Source: Firm-13 sp964617375
Lineage (GTDB): Bacteria > Bacillota > Clostridia > Saccharofermentanales > Saccharofermentanaceae
Length of the DNA stretch: 47,686 nt
Assembly (NCBI GenBank): GCA_964617375.1
Contig: CAZTXQ010000021.1
Location: 1-47,686, forward strand
Direction of reading: 5' to 3'
Both the position numbers and the translations under genes were made by a program. This document shows, piece after piece, positions 8,167 through 16,330 of this stretch. Positions within the stretch are counted from its first letter, which is position 1, and each line of letters begins with the position of its first letter. Under the pieces are notes generated by a model. The model did not search any database and was not told the origin of the DNA. It saw only the letters and a list, made by a program, of their open reading frames with translations.

Positions 8167-10236
8167 ATGGGAGAAGAAAAGAAAAGGTCAAAGGCACTCA
8201 TCTTACAGATTGCGGCCTATCTTGCCGTACCGGTCAGCATCCTGTATACGGAGCTTCTTTTCTCGCTGCTTCTTCATTACCGTATGAGTTTGTACGACGT
8301 CGGATTCTCTCTGGCGGCCGCCGCTCTGATCATGACGGTATCCATGCTTTTCCCTTTCCGGCGCGTGCAATATGCCATAGCGTGTGTTCTTACAGGGCTC
8401 GTCACTCTTCTCTACCTGACGCAGTTTCTCTATAACCGGATCTTCTCCACGCTGTATTTTGTCCAGTCGCTGAAAGGTGCGGGGAAAGCGGCCGCCTTTG
8501 CGGATATACTCTTTGGCAAGATCAGGGACAATGCGGGCTGGATTCTGCTTTTTCTCCTGCCGCTGGTGCTCCTTCTGATTTTCCAGAGAATCTTTCTCCG
8601 GGAAATCAAATACATGCGAAGAATTCCGGCTATTCTTCTGTCCGCCTTCCTCGTGATCGGCGCAGGGACGACGGCGGCTGTGCTGACGGATAAGGACGGC
8701 GCCTTAAGCCCGCGGTATCTGTTCCTGAATTCTTTTGTGCAGGAGAAATCCCTTTCCGATTTCGGACTCATTACGACCATGAACCTCGATCTGAAATACA
8801 ATGTTCTGAATCTTAAGTCGAATGACGAGGCGGACATCGACTTAGACCAGATCAAGATCATCGAGAAGGCGGCCGCTGCCGGAACGACTGCAGGGGAGAC
8901 AGCCGCTGACGCGAACGAACCGGAGATGACTCCCGCCGCAAACGAGACAGGAGCAGACGCAGCCGCTTCGCCGACGCCGACTCCGACACCTACACCGTAC
9001 GCGCCGAACATTATGGATATTGACTTCCCGGCGGATGAGACCGATGGGACTTTACAGGAAATGAACGAATACTTTTCGACAAGAGAAGCAACCCTCACGA
9101 ACGATTATTCCGGTATGTTTGAAGGGAAGAACCTGATCCTGATTACGGCGGAGGGCTTCTCGAAATACGTGATCGATCCCGAGCGGACCCCGACGCTTTA
9201 TAAACTGGCGACCAGTGGATTTGTCTTTAACAATTTCTATACACCGATCTGGGGCGTATCGACTTCGGACGGCGAATATGTCGCGACGACCGGTCTGATT
9301 CCGAAGGCGGGCGTCTGGAGCTACACCAAAATCGCGGATAACCTTATGCCTTTCGCATTCGGAAACCAGTTCGCGGATCTTGGATATGTGACGAAGGCCT
9401 ATCATGACCACACCTATACCTACTATAACCGTGACCAGTCCTATCCGACGATGGGGTATGACTATAAGGGCGTCGGGAACGGACTCGACGTCAAGGTGAC
9501 ATGGCCCGAATCGGATCTGGAGATGATGCAGCTGACGGTTCCCGAGTATGTGAACGACGCTCCTTTTCACGTCTATTACATGAGCGTGAGCGGGCACCTT
9601 GAGTACAATTTCAGCGGCAACTACATCTCGGTCAAGAATCAGGATCTGGTCAAGGACCTTCCCTATTCCCCGCATGTGCAGGCGTATCTGGCTTGCCAGA
9701 AGGAACTTGATCTCGCGCTCGAAAATCTTCTCACACAGCTCGAGGCGGCGGGACAGCTTGAGAACACGGTCATCGCCATCAGTGCGGACCATTATCCCTA
9801 CGGACTGACTTCGGACGAGTTCGACGAATTGGCCGGTCACGATCTGGAGAAGACATTTGAAATGTACAAGAGCGCATTTATTCTCTGGTCGGGAGACATG
9901 ACGGAGCCCGTCGTTGTCGATAAGAGCTGCTCGAGTCTGGACATCGCCCCGACGCTCGCGAATCTTTTCGGTCTCACATACGACTCGAGGCTTTACATGG
10001 GAACGGATATTCTGTCGGAGACAAGCCCGACGGTCATTTTCCAGGATCACAGCTTCATCACAGACAAGATCATGTTTAACGCCTCCAGCCAGGAGGTTAC
10101 GATGCTCACCGGCGAGACTTTGCCGGATGAAGAGATCAAGAGCCTGATCCGCGCCGTGAATGACAAGTTCAAGTACTCGGCGCTGATCATCGACAAGGAT
10201 TATTACCGGTATCTTTTCGAGGGGAAAAGTACTTGA
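8167..10236 (+). CDS. LTA synthase family membrane enzyme, second copy
   Basis: A 689-residue LtaS-like protein. About five membrane segments occupy residues 10-170. They are followed by a long low-complexity linker rich in Ala, Glu, Thr and Pro (about 230-285, including a TPTPTPTP run) and a sulfatase-fold catalytic domain. Expected residues are present: E329 in TAEGF, nucleophile T366 in STSDGEY, and D541-H542 in SADHYPYG. The gene lies 56 bases after the previous LtaS-like gene, with an AGGAG site, and is probably co-transcribed. The two proteins are divergent, so they may act on different steps, as LTA primase and synthase do in Listeria; that division is inference. Confidence 0.87.
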   Translation: MGEEKKRSKALILQIAAYLAVPVSILYTELLFSLLLHYRMSLYDVGFSLAAAALIMTVSMLFPFRRVQYAIACVLTGLVTLLYLTQFLYNRIFSTLYFVQSLKGAGKAAAFADILFGKIRDNAGWILLFLLPLVLLLIFQRIFLREIKYMRRIPAILLSAFLVIGAGTTAAVLTDKDGALSPRYLFLNSFVQEKSLSDFGLITTMNLDLKYNVLNLKSNDEADIDLDQIKIIEKAAAAGTTAGETAADANEPEMTPAANETGADAAASPTPTPTPTPYAPNIMDIDFPADETDGTLQEMNEYFSTREATLTNDYSGMFEGKNLILITAEGFSKYVIDPERTPTLYKLATSGFVFNNFYTPIWGVSTSDGEYVATTGLIPKAGVWSYTKIADNLMPFAFGNQFADLGYVTKAYHDHTYTYYNRDQSYPTMGYDYKGVGNGLDVKVTWPESDLEMMQLTVPEYVNDAPFHVYYMSVSGHLEYNFSGNYISVKNQDLVKDLPYSPHVQAYLACQKELDLALENLLTQLEAAGQLENTVIAISADHYPYGLTSDEFDELAGHDLEKTFEMYKSAFILWSGDMTEPVVVDKSCSSLDIAPTLANLFGLTYDSRLYMGTDILSETSPTVIFQDHSFITDKIMFNASSQEVTMLTGETLPDEEIKSLIRAVNDKFKYSALIIDKDYYRYLFEGKST

Positions 10237-10263
10237 CGAAAGTGCGGTTTAAGTCTTTACAAT
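10233..10263 (+). promoter_or_regulatory. Probable promoter of the aldo/keto reductase operon
   Basis: TTGACG (10233-10238) overlaps the end of the preceding gene, and TACAAT (10258-10263) lies 19 bases further on. The spacing is long, so strength is uncertain. TACAAT-like boxes also precede 35948 and 44209. Confidence 0.4.
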
Positions 10264-10314
10264 AATAGTATTGCAAATGAAAGCTCTAACGTTCACAAAA
10301 ATCAGGAGGTTTAT

Positions 10315-11457
10315 ATGGAATACAGAGAATTCGATCAACTCGGGATAAAGACGTCCCTTTTGGGTTTTGGCTGCATGCGTTTTCCCACACTTAAGAACGG
10401 TAATATCGACGAAGCGGAATCGGAGAAAATGCTGGACGAGGCATACCGGAACGGCGTCAATTATTTCGATACCGCCTATCCGTACCATAACGGAGACAGC
10501 GAACCGTTTGTCGGACGCGCACTCAACAAGTACGACAGAAGCTCCTACTATCTTGCGACCAAACTTCCCTGCTGGCTCGTCAACAAGAAAGAAGACGTGC
10601 GGCGGATCTTCATGGAACAGTTGAAGCGGCTCGACAAGGACTATGTCGATTTCTTCCTTCTTCATTCCCTTGGCCGCGACTCGTGGCGGAAAATGCTCTC
10701 GCTGGGCGCTTTGGAGGTTTGCGAGGAGCTTAAGGCCGAGGGACGCATCCGTTACTTCGGGTTCTCGTTTCACGACGAGTATCCGGCCTTTGAGGAGATT
10801 GTCACTTACCGGAAGTGGGATTTCTGCCAGATTCAGCTGAATTATAAAGACATCGATGAGCAGGCCGGTATGAAGGGCTACGAGATTGCGACGAAGCTCG
10901 GTATACCGCTCGTCATTATGGAGCCGGTTAAGGGAAGCAATCTTGCGAATTACCCCGACGAGATCACGGATGTATTTAAGAAGATACATCCCGACAAGTC
11001 GACGGCCTCGTGGGCTCTGCGCTGGGTCGGAACGCTCCCGAATGCAAAGGTTATCCTGAGCGGCATGTCCAATATGGAGCAGGTCCTGGATAACATTCAT
11101 ACTTTCAGTCCCTTCACACCCTTAAACACAGAAGAGCAGACGGCGGTCGCCGAAGTGACAGAGATGCTGAACAAGAGGGTAAACAACGGCTGTACCGGCT
11201 GCCGGTACTGTATGCCGTGTCCCTCAGGCGTCGACATACCCGGAAGTTTTTCGCTCTGGAATACATACGGCGTTTTCAGGAATACGGGCAACGTGTACTG
11301 GACATGGGAGCATGACATCACCGCTGCTACCCAGCCGAAAAATTGTGTGAAGTGCGGTATCTGTGAGACGAAGTGTCCGCAGAAAATCAATATCAGAAAG
11401 GATTTGGAGGCGGTTCAGGTCGAGATGGATACCGTTTTCGCCGGTAAGGACAAATGA
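10315..11457 (+). CDS. Aldo/keto reductase with C-terminal ferredoxin domain
   Basis: A 380-residue oxidoreductase. The N-terminal 280 residues form an aldo/keto reductase barrel with the tetrad D52, Y57, K83 and H117 all present. The C-terminus has two cysteine clusters, CTGCRYCMPCP and CVKCGICETKCP, expected to bind iron-sulfur clusters. This architecture is common in anaerobic Bacillota and is annotated as a predicted oxidoreductase; the substrate is not known. AGGAGG precedes ATG 10315. It overlaps the next gene by four bases (ATGA), so the two are translationally coupled. Confidence 0.92.
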   Translation: MEYREFDQLGIKTSLLGFGCMRFPTLKNGNIDEAESEKMLDEAYRNGVNYFDTAYPYHNGDSEPFVGRALNKYDRSSYYLATKLPCWLVNKKEDVRRIFMEQLKRLDKDYVDFFLLHSLGRDSWRKMLSLGALEVCEELKAEGRIRYFGFSFHDEYPAFEEIVTYRKWDFCQIQLNYKDIDEQAGMKGYEIATKLGIPLVIMEPVKGSNLANYPDEITDVFKKIHPDKSTASWALRWVGTLPNAKVILSGMSNMEQVLDNIHTFSPFTPLNTEEQTAVAEVTEMLNKRVNNGCTGCRYCMPCPSGVDIPGSFSLWNTYGVFRNTGNVYWTWEHDITAATQPKNCVKCGICETKCPQKINIRKDLEAVQVEMDTVFAGKDK

Positions 11458-12047
11458 CTGAGCAGACACTCCCGCGGGTACAATACCATTTGACAAGAAG
11501 AATTACTGTCGGTGCGCTTTTTGTCGCGCTCTCGCTCCTTCTTCCGCAGCTATTCCATCTGACGGGGATTGTACAGGCCGGCAATGTCTTTCTTCCCATG
11601 CACATCCCGGTCCTTCTGGGCGGATTCGTCCTGGGTCCCGTCTTCGGTCTCATCATCGGGGCTGTTTCTCCCGTCTTAAGCTTCTTCATGACCGGAATGC
11701 CGTCTCTCGAGCGGCTTCCGTTCATGATTCTCGAGCTTGCGGCGTACGGCCTCGTAAGCGGCCTATGCTATCAGACTTTGAAGTTGTACCGGATACGTCT
11801 GGGAACCTATATCAGCCTTCTCCTGGCCATGCTGGCCGGACGGCTGGTCTATGCGCTTTCCCTGGTCATCGCCGGAAATCTGTTTGGCATTAAGGGAGTC
11901 GGCGCCGGTGCGGCGATCGCGGCCGTTGTGACGGGAGCCGTCGGCATTGTTATCCAGTTTGCGATCATTCCCCCGATCATCTATGCACTAAGGAAAGGCG
12001 GACTTCTGAATGGATTTATTGGAACAGGCGAAAAAAAGCCTGACTGA
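11454..12047 (+). CDS. ECF transporter substrate-binding S component
   Basis: A 197-residue membrane protein with about six segments, resembling the S components of energy-coupling-factor vitamin transporters. The segment LPMHIPVLLGGFVLGPVFGLIIGAVSPVLSF is typical. It would need shared EcfA/A'/T subunits, which are not in this window. The substrate cannot be told from the sequence. It overlaps the reductase upstream by four bases and DUF1893 downstream by 38 bases, so the three are one unit. Confidence 0.8.
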   Translation: MTEQTLPRVQYHLTRRITVGALFVALSLLLPQLFHLTGIVQAGNVFLPMHIPVLLGGFVLGPVFGLIIGAVSPVLSFFMTGMPSLERLPFMILELAAYGLVSGLCYQTLKLYRIRLGTYISLLLAMLAGRLVYALSLVIAGNLFGIKGVGAGAAIAAVVTGAVGIVIQFAIIPPIIYALRKGGLLNGFIGTGEKKPD

Positions 12048-12426
12048 ATCAAGTGCGACCTTCGTCATGATACGGGGCGGGAAGACATTCTCGTCCGAAA
12101 TGAGGGGCGTAGCTCCCATTCTTGATCTGCTGAGGGAAGACCCGGATGCCTTGGAAGACGGGGTTGTCGCGGATAAAGTCATCGGCAAGGCCGCGGCACT
12201 TCTCCTGATGTACGGCAGGATCAAGGCACTCTATACCAAAGTCATCAGCAGTCACGCGCTGAATGTACTTAAGGATTCCGGGATCGAGGTCGTCTACGAC
12301 AAGCTCGTTCCCTATGTGATCAACCGGGACGGCACGGATATGTGCCCGATGGAGAAGCTGGTCCTTGAGATCGGGAGCCCGGAAGAGGCCTTTGAGGCCC
12401 TGGACAAGAAGATTCCGGTGCGGTAA
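12010..12426 (+). CDS. DUF1893 family protein
   Basis: A 138-residue protein matching the DUF1893 (TM1506-like) family. Residues AADKVIGKAAALLLMYG-like (here VVADKVIGKAAALLLMYGRIKALYTKVIS) and the DMCPMEKLVLEI C-terminus are characteristic. The fold of the family is deaminase-like, but no activity is established. Its start lies within the S-component gene, and it often travels with redox or transporter genes, as here. A terminator follows. Confidence 0.85.
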   Translation: MDLLEQAKKSLTESSATFVMIRGGKTFSSEMRGVAPILDLLREDPDALEDGVVADKVIGKAAALLLMYGRIKALYTKVISSHALNVLKDSGIEVVYDKLVPYVINRDGTDMCPMEKLVLEIGSPEEAFEALDKKIPVR

Positions 12427-12460
12427 CGAATCCTTCAGCTCGGAACCATCAAGAACAAAG

Positions 12461-12496
12461 AATCCCGGTGAGACAGATGTCGCGCCGGGATTTTTC
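12461..12496 (+). terminator. Intrinsic terminator after the DUF1893 gene
   Basis: AATCCCGG (12461-12468) pairs with CCGGGATT (12485-12492), followed by T residues. It ends the reductase operon and lies about 50 bases before the end of the convergent gene. Confidence 0.75.
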
Positions 12497-12545
12497 ATAG
12501 TCGGTAATGGTGAACGAGTTAGATCATGCGTTACGTGTCAGGGTA

Positions 12546-13331
12546 TTATCTTCTCGAAGTCTCATCCTTTCGCTCGAACCGGCCCTTTTTCACGAAGAGG
12601 TACTGGATGAGTGTGCAGATTGCGAGGGTAACGACACCAAGTATGGCCAGCTGCCATAACACAACATCCGGGATGTAGAAACTTCCCAGCATGACCATGA
12701 TGGCAAAGGCCAGAAGGATCGTATTGAGCCGTCTCTTTTGCTCCGGCACAAAGGTTATGGTCTTGCCGCAGTTGGCACAGACGAAGTCGTTGGCGCCCGG
12801 CATATACGTACGCCAGTTCTTCAAGGGTTCGTGATTCGTGCACAGGTCTTCTTCGGGAACCGGTGCCGGAATCGATTCCGCTCCGGAGGAAGCTTCGGTC
12901 TCATCCCGGTTCTTCTTCTCATAATACGCGTAGAGGTCGATAATCTCCTGCTGCTCTTTGGTGTAAACCGGCTTCTCAGCCTCGTGCACATCCGTGGTGT
13001 CCGTCACTTCCGGGACCTCGGGGGGCGGCAAGGCCTTCTCCTGATACATTCCGAAGGATATCATGAAAAACTGTACAAGCATGTAAAACACGACCAACCC
13101 GGTCATGACCAGGAGGTATATGATCAGCCTGGACGAAGAATTGTCGCTCGTACCGGATTGGGTAAAGGCGAAGAAGATAAGACCTGCGACGAACAGGAAA
13201 TTGACGGCCTTATTAACTTTAGCGAAGACAGGGGTGAATTCCAGTTCGGCGCCGCAATTCCTGCATATATAGGATACGTTGCGCGAAAACAGCATTTTAA
13301 ACTTGAACTTTGCTTTGTGATTACATTCCAT
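12546..13331 (-). CDS. Membrane protein with two zinc-ribbon/membrane modules
   Basis: A 261-residue protein built from two similar halves. Each has a Cys/His pair, then a CxxC knuckle (CRNCGAELEF near 23 and CANCGKTITF near 184), then two membrane segments. A charged acidic linker separates the halves. The repeated order suggests an internal duplication. No enzyme motif is visible. It may be a membrane-anchored metal-binding or protein-interaction module; I do not assign a function. Transcribed alone on the minus strand. Confidence 0.75.
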   Translation of the reverse strand: MECNHKAKFKFKMLFSRNVSYICRNCGAELEFTPVFAKVNKAVNFLFVAGLIFFAFTQSGTSDNSSSRLIIYLLVMTGLVVFYMLVQFFMISFGMYQEKALPPPEVPEVTDTTDVHEAEKPVYTKEQQEIIDLYAYYEKKNRDETEASSGAESIPAPVPEEDLCTNHEPLKNWRTYMPGANDFVCANCGKTITFVPEQKRRLNTILLAFAIMVMLGSFYIPDVVLWQLAILGVVTLAICTLIQYLFVKKGRFERKDETSRR

Positions 13332-13472
13332 ATAAAATTGAGAGCTCCTTTATCTTCCGGCTCTTCCGGTACTCTTATGTGTGATAATCTGTTCGGATGA
13401 ACAGGTGAACATTTTCGATTATACACTAAAAAGCGCCGGGAACAGGTGATTTTTGAGGAATTCAAGGATTGT

Positions 13473-14280
13473 TCAAAAGTTTACCCATGTATTGTCCGTC
13501 TCATTGCTCTTAAGGCAGGCCTCAATGAAGCGAAGGCCGCTGATTCCGTCCTCCGCGGTGGGGTATTCGATCCTGTCGGGCGTGAACATACCGGCCTTAA
13601 CGGCATGAAGACACGACGCGTAGCTTTTATAGAGATTGGCGAGCGCCTCGAGCCATCCCTCGGGATGACCTGCGGGAAGCCGTGAGTATTTTGCCGCATT
13701 CGGTGCGATCGACGATTTTCGGATTCTGGCGCCACGCGCCCTGCTTGCCGCCGATGTCTTCGGGACGTGCAAGCCAGCTCTGCGGGTATTCCGCCATGAC
13801 CGTATGGATATCGCCGATCTCGCCCGCCGCTATGATCTCCCGCGCGTGCTTAACCGTAACGTTGCCCATATATGTGTATGTCACCATGAAGAGAAGATGT
13901 TTCTCTTCGGAGAGGCGCTTCAGTTCAAGGCATTCTTCCGATGTAAGGGCAAGCGGCTTGTCGCAGACGACATGAATGCCGGCTTCGAGAAAAGCCCTGC
14001 AAATCGGATAATGGGTATTGTTCGGAGTGACGACGACTGCGAAGTCAATGCCGTCCGGCCGGGCTGCCTCTAAGGCTGCCATCTCGTGATAGTCATGATA
14101 GCACCGGTCTTCCGGAAGTCCCAGGGACAGACCGGTCGCGACCGTCTTCTCGTATGTGCCCGAGAAAGCACCTGCCGCCAGGACGGCGCTTCCGTCGAGA
14201 GCAATCGCTTTCCTGTGCAAAGGGCCGACCATCGAGTCGGGTCCGCCGCCTACCATACCGTATCTCAGTTGTGCTGTCAT
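13473..14280 (-). pseudogene. Gfo/Idh/MocA family oxidoreductase, internally deleted and frameshifted
   Basis: The N-terminal part (from ATG at 14280, GGGGAGG upstream) has a Rossmann fold start YGMVGGGPDSMVG, the family signature CDKPLALTSEE and YPQSWLARPEDIGGKQGAWRQNP. The reading frame then breaks near 13710. The normal C-terminus, AAKYSRLPAGHPEGWLEAL to the end WVNF at 13473, continues in another frame. Relatives are about 370-390 residues, so roughly 110 internal residues, including much of the substrate domain, are missing. The active frame alone runs on to a nonsense tail ending at 13627. A deletion with loss of frame is the simplest reading. Confidence 0.8.
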
Positions 14281-14302
14281 AATCCGTATACCTCCCCTTT
14301 GT

Positions 14303-14345
14303 GAAAAAAGCTGCCGTACGAACATTACGTTCATTGTACGGCAGC
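14303..14345 (-). terminator. Terminator after oppA (minus strand)
   Basis: GCTGCCGTAC (14310-14319) and GTACGGCAGC (14336-14345) form a perfect 10-bp stem. On the minus strand it is followed by six U. It ends the oppA transcript. Confidence 0.85.
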
Positions 14346-14386
14346 CTCTTATCTTATGTCATGCTATTAAGAGAATTTGTCAGTGC

Positions 14387-16063
14387 TTAAGCCTTCATTG
14401 TGGCATACATGAAATACTTGTAGCCAAGAGGAGAAGACCATGCACCTTCAAGGTTCGTGTCCTGAAGGAAGATATCAACGTAGTAGTAGATCGGGCAGAG
14501 AACCCACTCATCAAAGAGGATGTCCTCGGCCTGATGCATGAGCTTCATTCTCTCAGCTGCATCAGAGCTGGTCTTGATCTGAGAGATCAGAGCATCATAC
14601 TCAGTATTGCTCCACTGCGCGTCGTTGTTGCCGCCGCCGGTGATCCACATATCAAGGAAAGAGATCGGGTCATTGTAATCGCCGAGCCAGCCGTTTCTTG
14701 CAATGTCATAATCGCCGTTCTTACGGGAGTTAAGGAAGGTAGCCCAGTCCTGAGAAACAAGATCAACGTTGACGCCGATTGCAGCCCACATGCTCTGGAG
14801 AGCTTCGCCGATCTGCTGATGTCCGGTTCCGTCGTTGTAGAGGTATTCCATAGTCGGGAAACCTTCGCCGTTCGGATAGCCCGCTTCGGCAAGGAGATCT
14901 TTGGCCTTCTGGAGGTTGGCTTCATTTGCTGCTGCAGTCGGATCATAATAATCTCCGCCGACCGTACGGAATTCCTTGGCGGGATCCGCGTCGGTGAGTC
15001 CGGTAGCAACATAAGCACCGGCAGGAACCTGTCCGGCCTGGCCGATATTGACGGCAATGAAGTCACGGTCTACGGCAAGTGTCAGAGCTTCACGGACAAG
15101 AGGATTGTCAAGAGGTGCTCTTGTTGTGTTGTAGCTGACATAGTATGTGCCGAGCTGGCCCTGCTTGTGATATTCAGGTTTACCGTCCCATGCTGCGATC
15201 TCGTCGTTCGGCATGGAATCTGCAAAACAGATATCTCCGTTGACAAAAGCGTTCAGGATCGCGACGTCGTCGGCCATCAGAACAAAGGTGATGGTGTCCG
15301 AACCGAGTGCCGCGTAGTTCCAGTAATTTTCGTTCTTCTCATACTTGATGTAGGAACCCGGTACCCACTCAATCATCTTGTAGGGGCCGTTTCCGACATA
15401 GGTCTCAACGACGGTTGCCCATCCTTCCGGATTGGCCTCCACGATGTCCTTTTTTACAGGGGAGAAGGTCGGGAAAGCGGTGAGTTCAAGGAAGTAAGGA
15501 GTAACGGCATTGAGCTTGACGACAAGCGTCTTGGCGTCGGTTGCCGTAACATCGAGCTTGCCGTCGGCATAGCCGGCGATCGACTCGTACATATAGGAGT
15601 AGTCTGCTGCCGTTTCCGGAGCAATCGCACGGTTCCAGGAATAGACAAAATCCTCGGCCGTAAGGTCGGATCCGTCGCTCCACTTAAGACCGTCGCGGAG
15701 AGTAAAGGTGTAGGTAAGTCCGTCGTCGCTGATCGCTACGGATTCAGCCTGACCGGGAACCGGAACACCCTCTTTGTCGAGCGTATAGAGACCCTCGAAA
15801 GCGTGGATGATCATCGTTGCGCCGTCAACGGCAGAGTTGAGAGCCGGGTCGATTGTGTCGGGATCTGTTCCGACATTAACCGAAAGGTTGGTGGCGGATG
15901 CGGCGGCACCTGTTGTAGCGGCGGCATCGGTCTGACCAGCTTCCGTTGCTGCGGTAGTGTCGGCAGCTGTCGAAGCATCCGTGGCATTCTTGCCGGTTGT
16001 GCAAGCGGAGGCAAAAATGGATGTCATCATGATAAGTGAAAGTAACAAAGCAATTTTCTTCAT
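14387..16063 (-). CDS. oppA: Oligopeptide ABC transporter substrate-binding lipoprotein
   Basis: A 558-residue solute-binding protein of the SBP_bac_5 (DppA/OppA) family, anchored by lipid and delivering peptides to the OppBCDF complex. The signal peptide ends in a lipobox FASAC. A Thr/Ala/Asp-rich linker follows, then the binding fold: GTDPDTIDPALNSAVDG, YTFTLRDGLKWSDGSDLTAEDF and the late SWSNTEYD-like segment (AQWSNTEYDALISQIK). The ribosome site is GGGGGA. It is separated from oppF by the yfhO gene, unlike the usual compact order, and has its own promoter-region inverted repeat (16092-16110). Confidence 0.93.
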   Translation of the reverse strand: MKKIALLLSLIMMTSIFASACTTGKNATDASTAADTTAATEAGQTDAAATTGAAASATNLSVNVGTDPDTIDPALNSAVDGATMIIHAFEGLYTLDKEGVPVPGQAESVAISDDGLTYTFTLRDGLKWSDGSDLTAEDFVYSWNRAIAPETAADYSYMYESIAGYADGKLDVTATDAKTLVVKLNAVTPYFLELTAFPTFSPVKKDIVEANPEGWATVVETYVGNGPYKMIEWVPGSYIKYEKNENYWNYAALGSDTITFVLMADDVAILNAFVNGDICFADSMPNDEIAAWDGKPEYHKQGQLGTYYVSYNTTRAPLDNPLVREALTLAVDRDFIAVNIGQAGQVPAGAYVATGLTDADPAKEFRTVGGDYYDPTAAANEANLQKAKDLLAEAGYPNGEGFPTMEYLYNDGTGHQQIGEALQSMWAAIGVNVDLVSQDWATFLNSRKNGDYDIARNGWLGDYNDPISFLDMWITGGGNNDAQWSNTEYDALISQIKTSSDAAERMKLMHQAEDILFDEWVLCPIYYYVDIFLQDTNLEGAWSSPLGYKYFMYATMKA

Positions 16064-16091
16064 TTGGAGATCCCCCTTTCAGGAATATAAT

Positions 16092-16110
16092 ATGTAAACG
16101 CATTTTACAT
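16092..16110. promoter_or_regulatory. Inverted repeat in the oppA upstream region
   Basis: ATGTAAA (16092-16098) and TTTACAT (16104-16110) form a perfect 7-5-7 inverted repeat about 30 bases upstream of the oppA start, beside an AT-rich -10-like stretch. This is the position expected for a repressor operator. The regulator is unknown. Confidence 0.5.
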
Positions 16111-16189
16111 AAATCTAATTATATGCGCTGGAGGGATTTTCAGCAAGAATTTTATATTATCATTTAAGCAGATTATTGTTCAATATTAA

Positions 16190-16223
16190 CAAAAAATTGG
16201 CGCCTTGCAGGAAACAAGGCGCC
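16190..16223 (-). terminator. Terminator after yfhO (copy of the oppF terminator)
   Basis: GGCGCCTTG (16199-16207) pairs with CAAGGCGCC (16215-16223). Read on the minus strand it is followed by a U-rich run (16191-16198). It resembles the terminator at 19122-19154 and belongs to the duplicated segment. Confidence 0.8.
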
Positions 16224-16305
16224 GGATTGCACAAAAAATAGATGTAAAAGATACTTAATTTTGCGGTACGGACGAAAGATTGTAGCAGGCGCAGAAATGG
16301 TTCGG
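16191..16305 (-). repeat. Diverged duplicate of the oppF 3' end (left copy)
   Basis: This segment aligns without large gaps to 19123-19235. It contains the last codons of oppF in frame on the minus strand (PNHFCACYNLSSVPQN, then stop), nearly identical to the true oppF C-terminus, plus the downstream terminator. It is a direct repeat bracketing the yfhO gene. The copy is only a gene tail and cannot be expressed as OppF. Confidence 0.85.
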
Positions 16306-16330
16306 GAAAGCATATTTATCTCATACGCGT

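Noticed and set aside
14156..16039. A 627-codon open frame on the plus strand opposite oppA
   Set aside because: It is fully antisense to oppA, has no ribosome site and no recognisable domain; it arises from codon bias of oppA.
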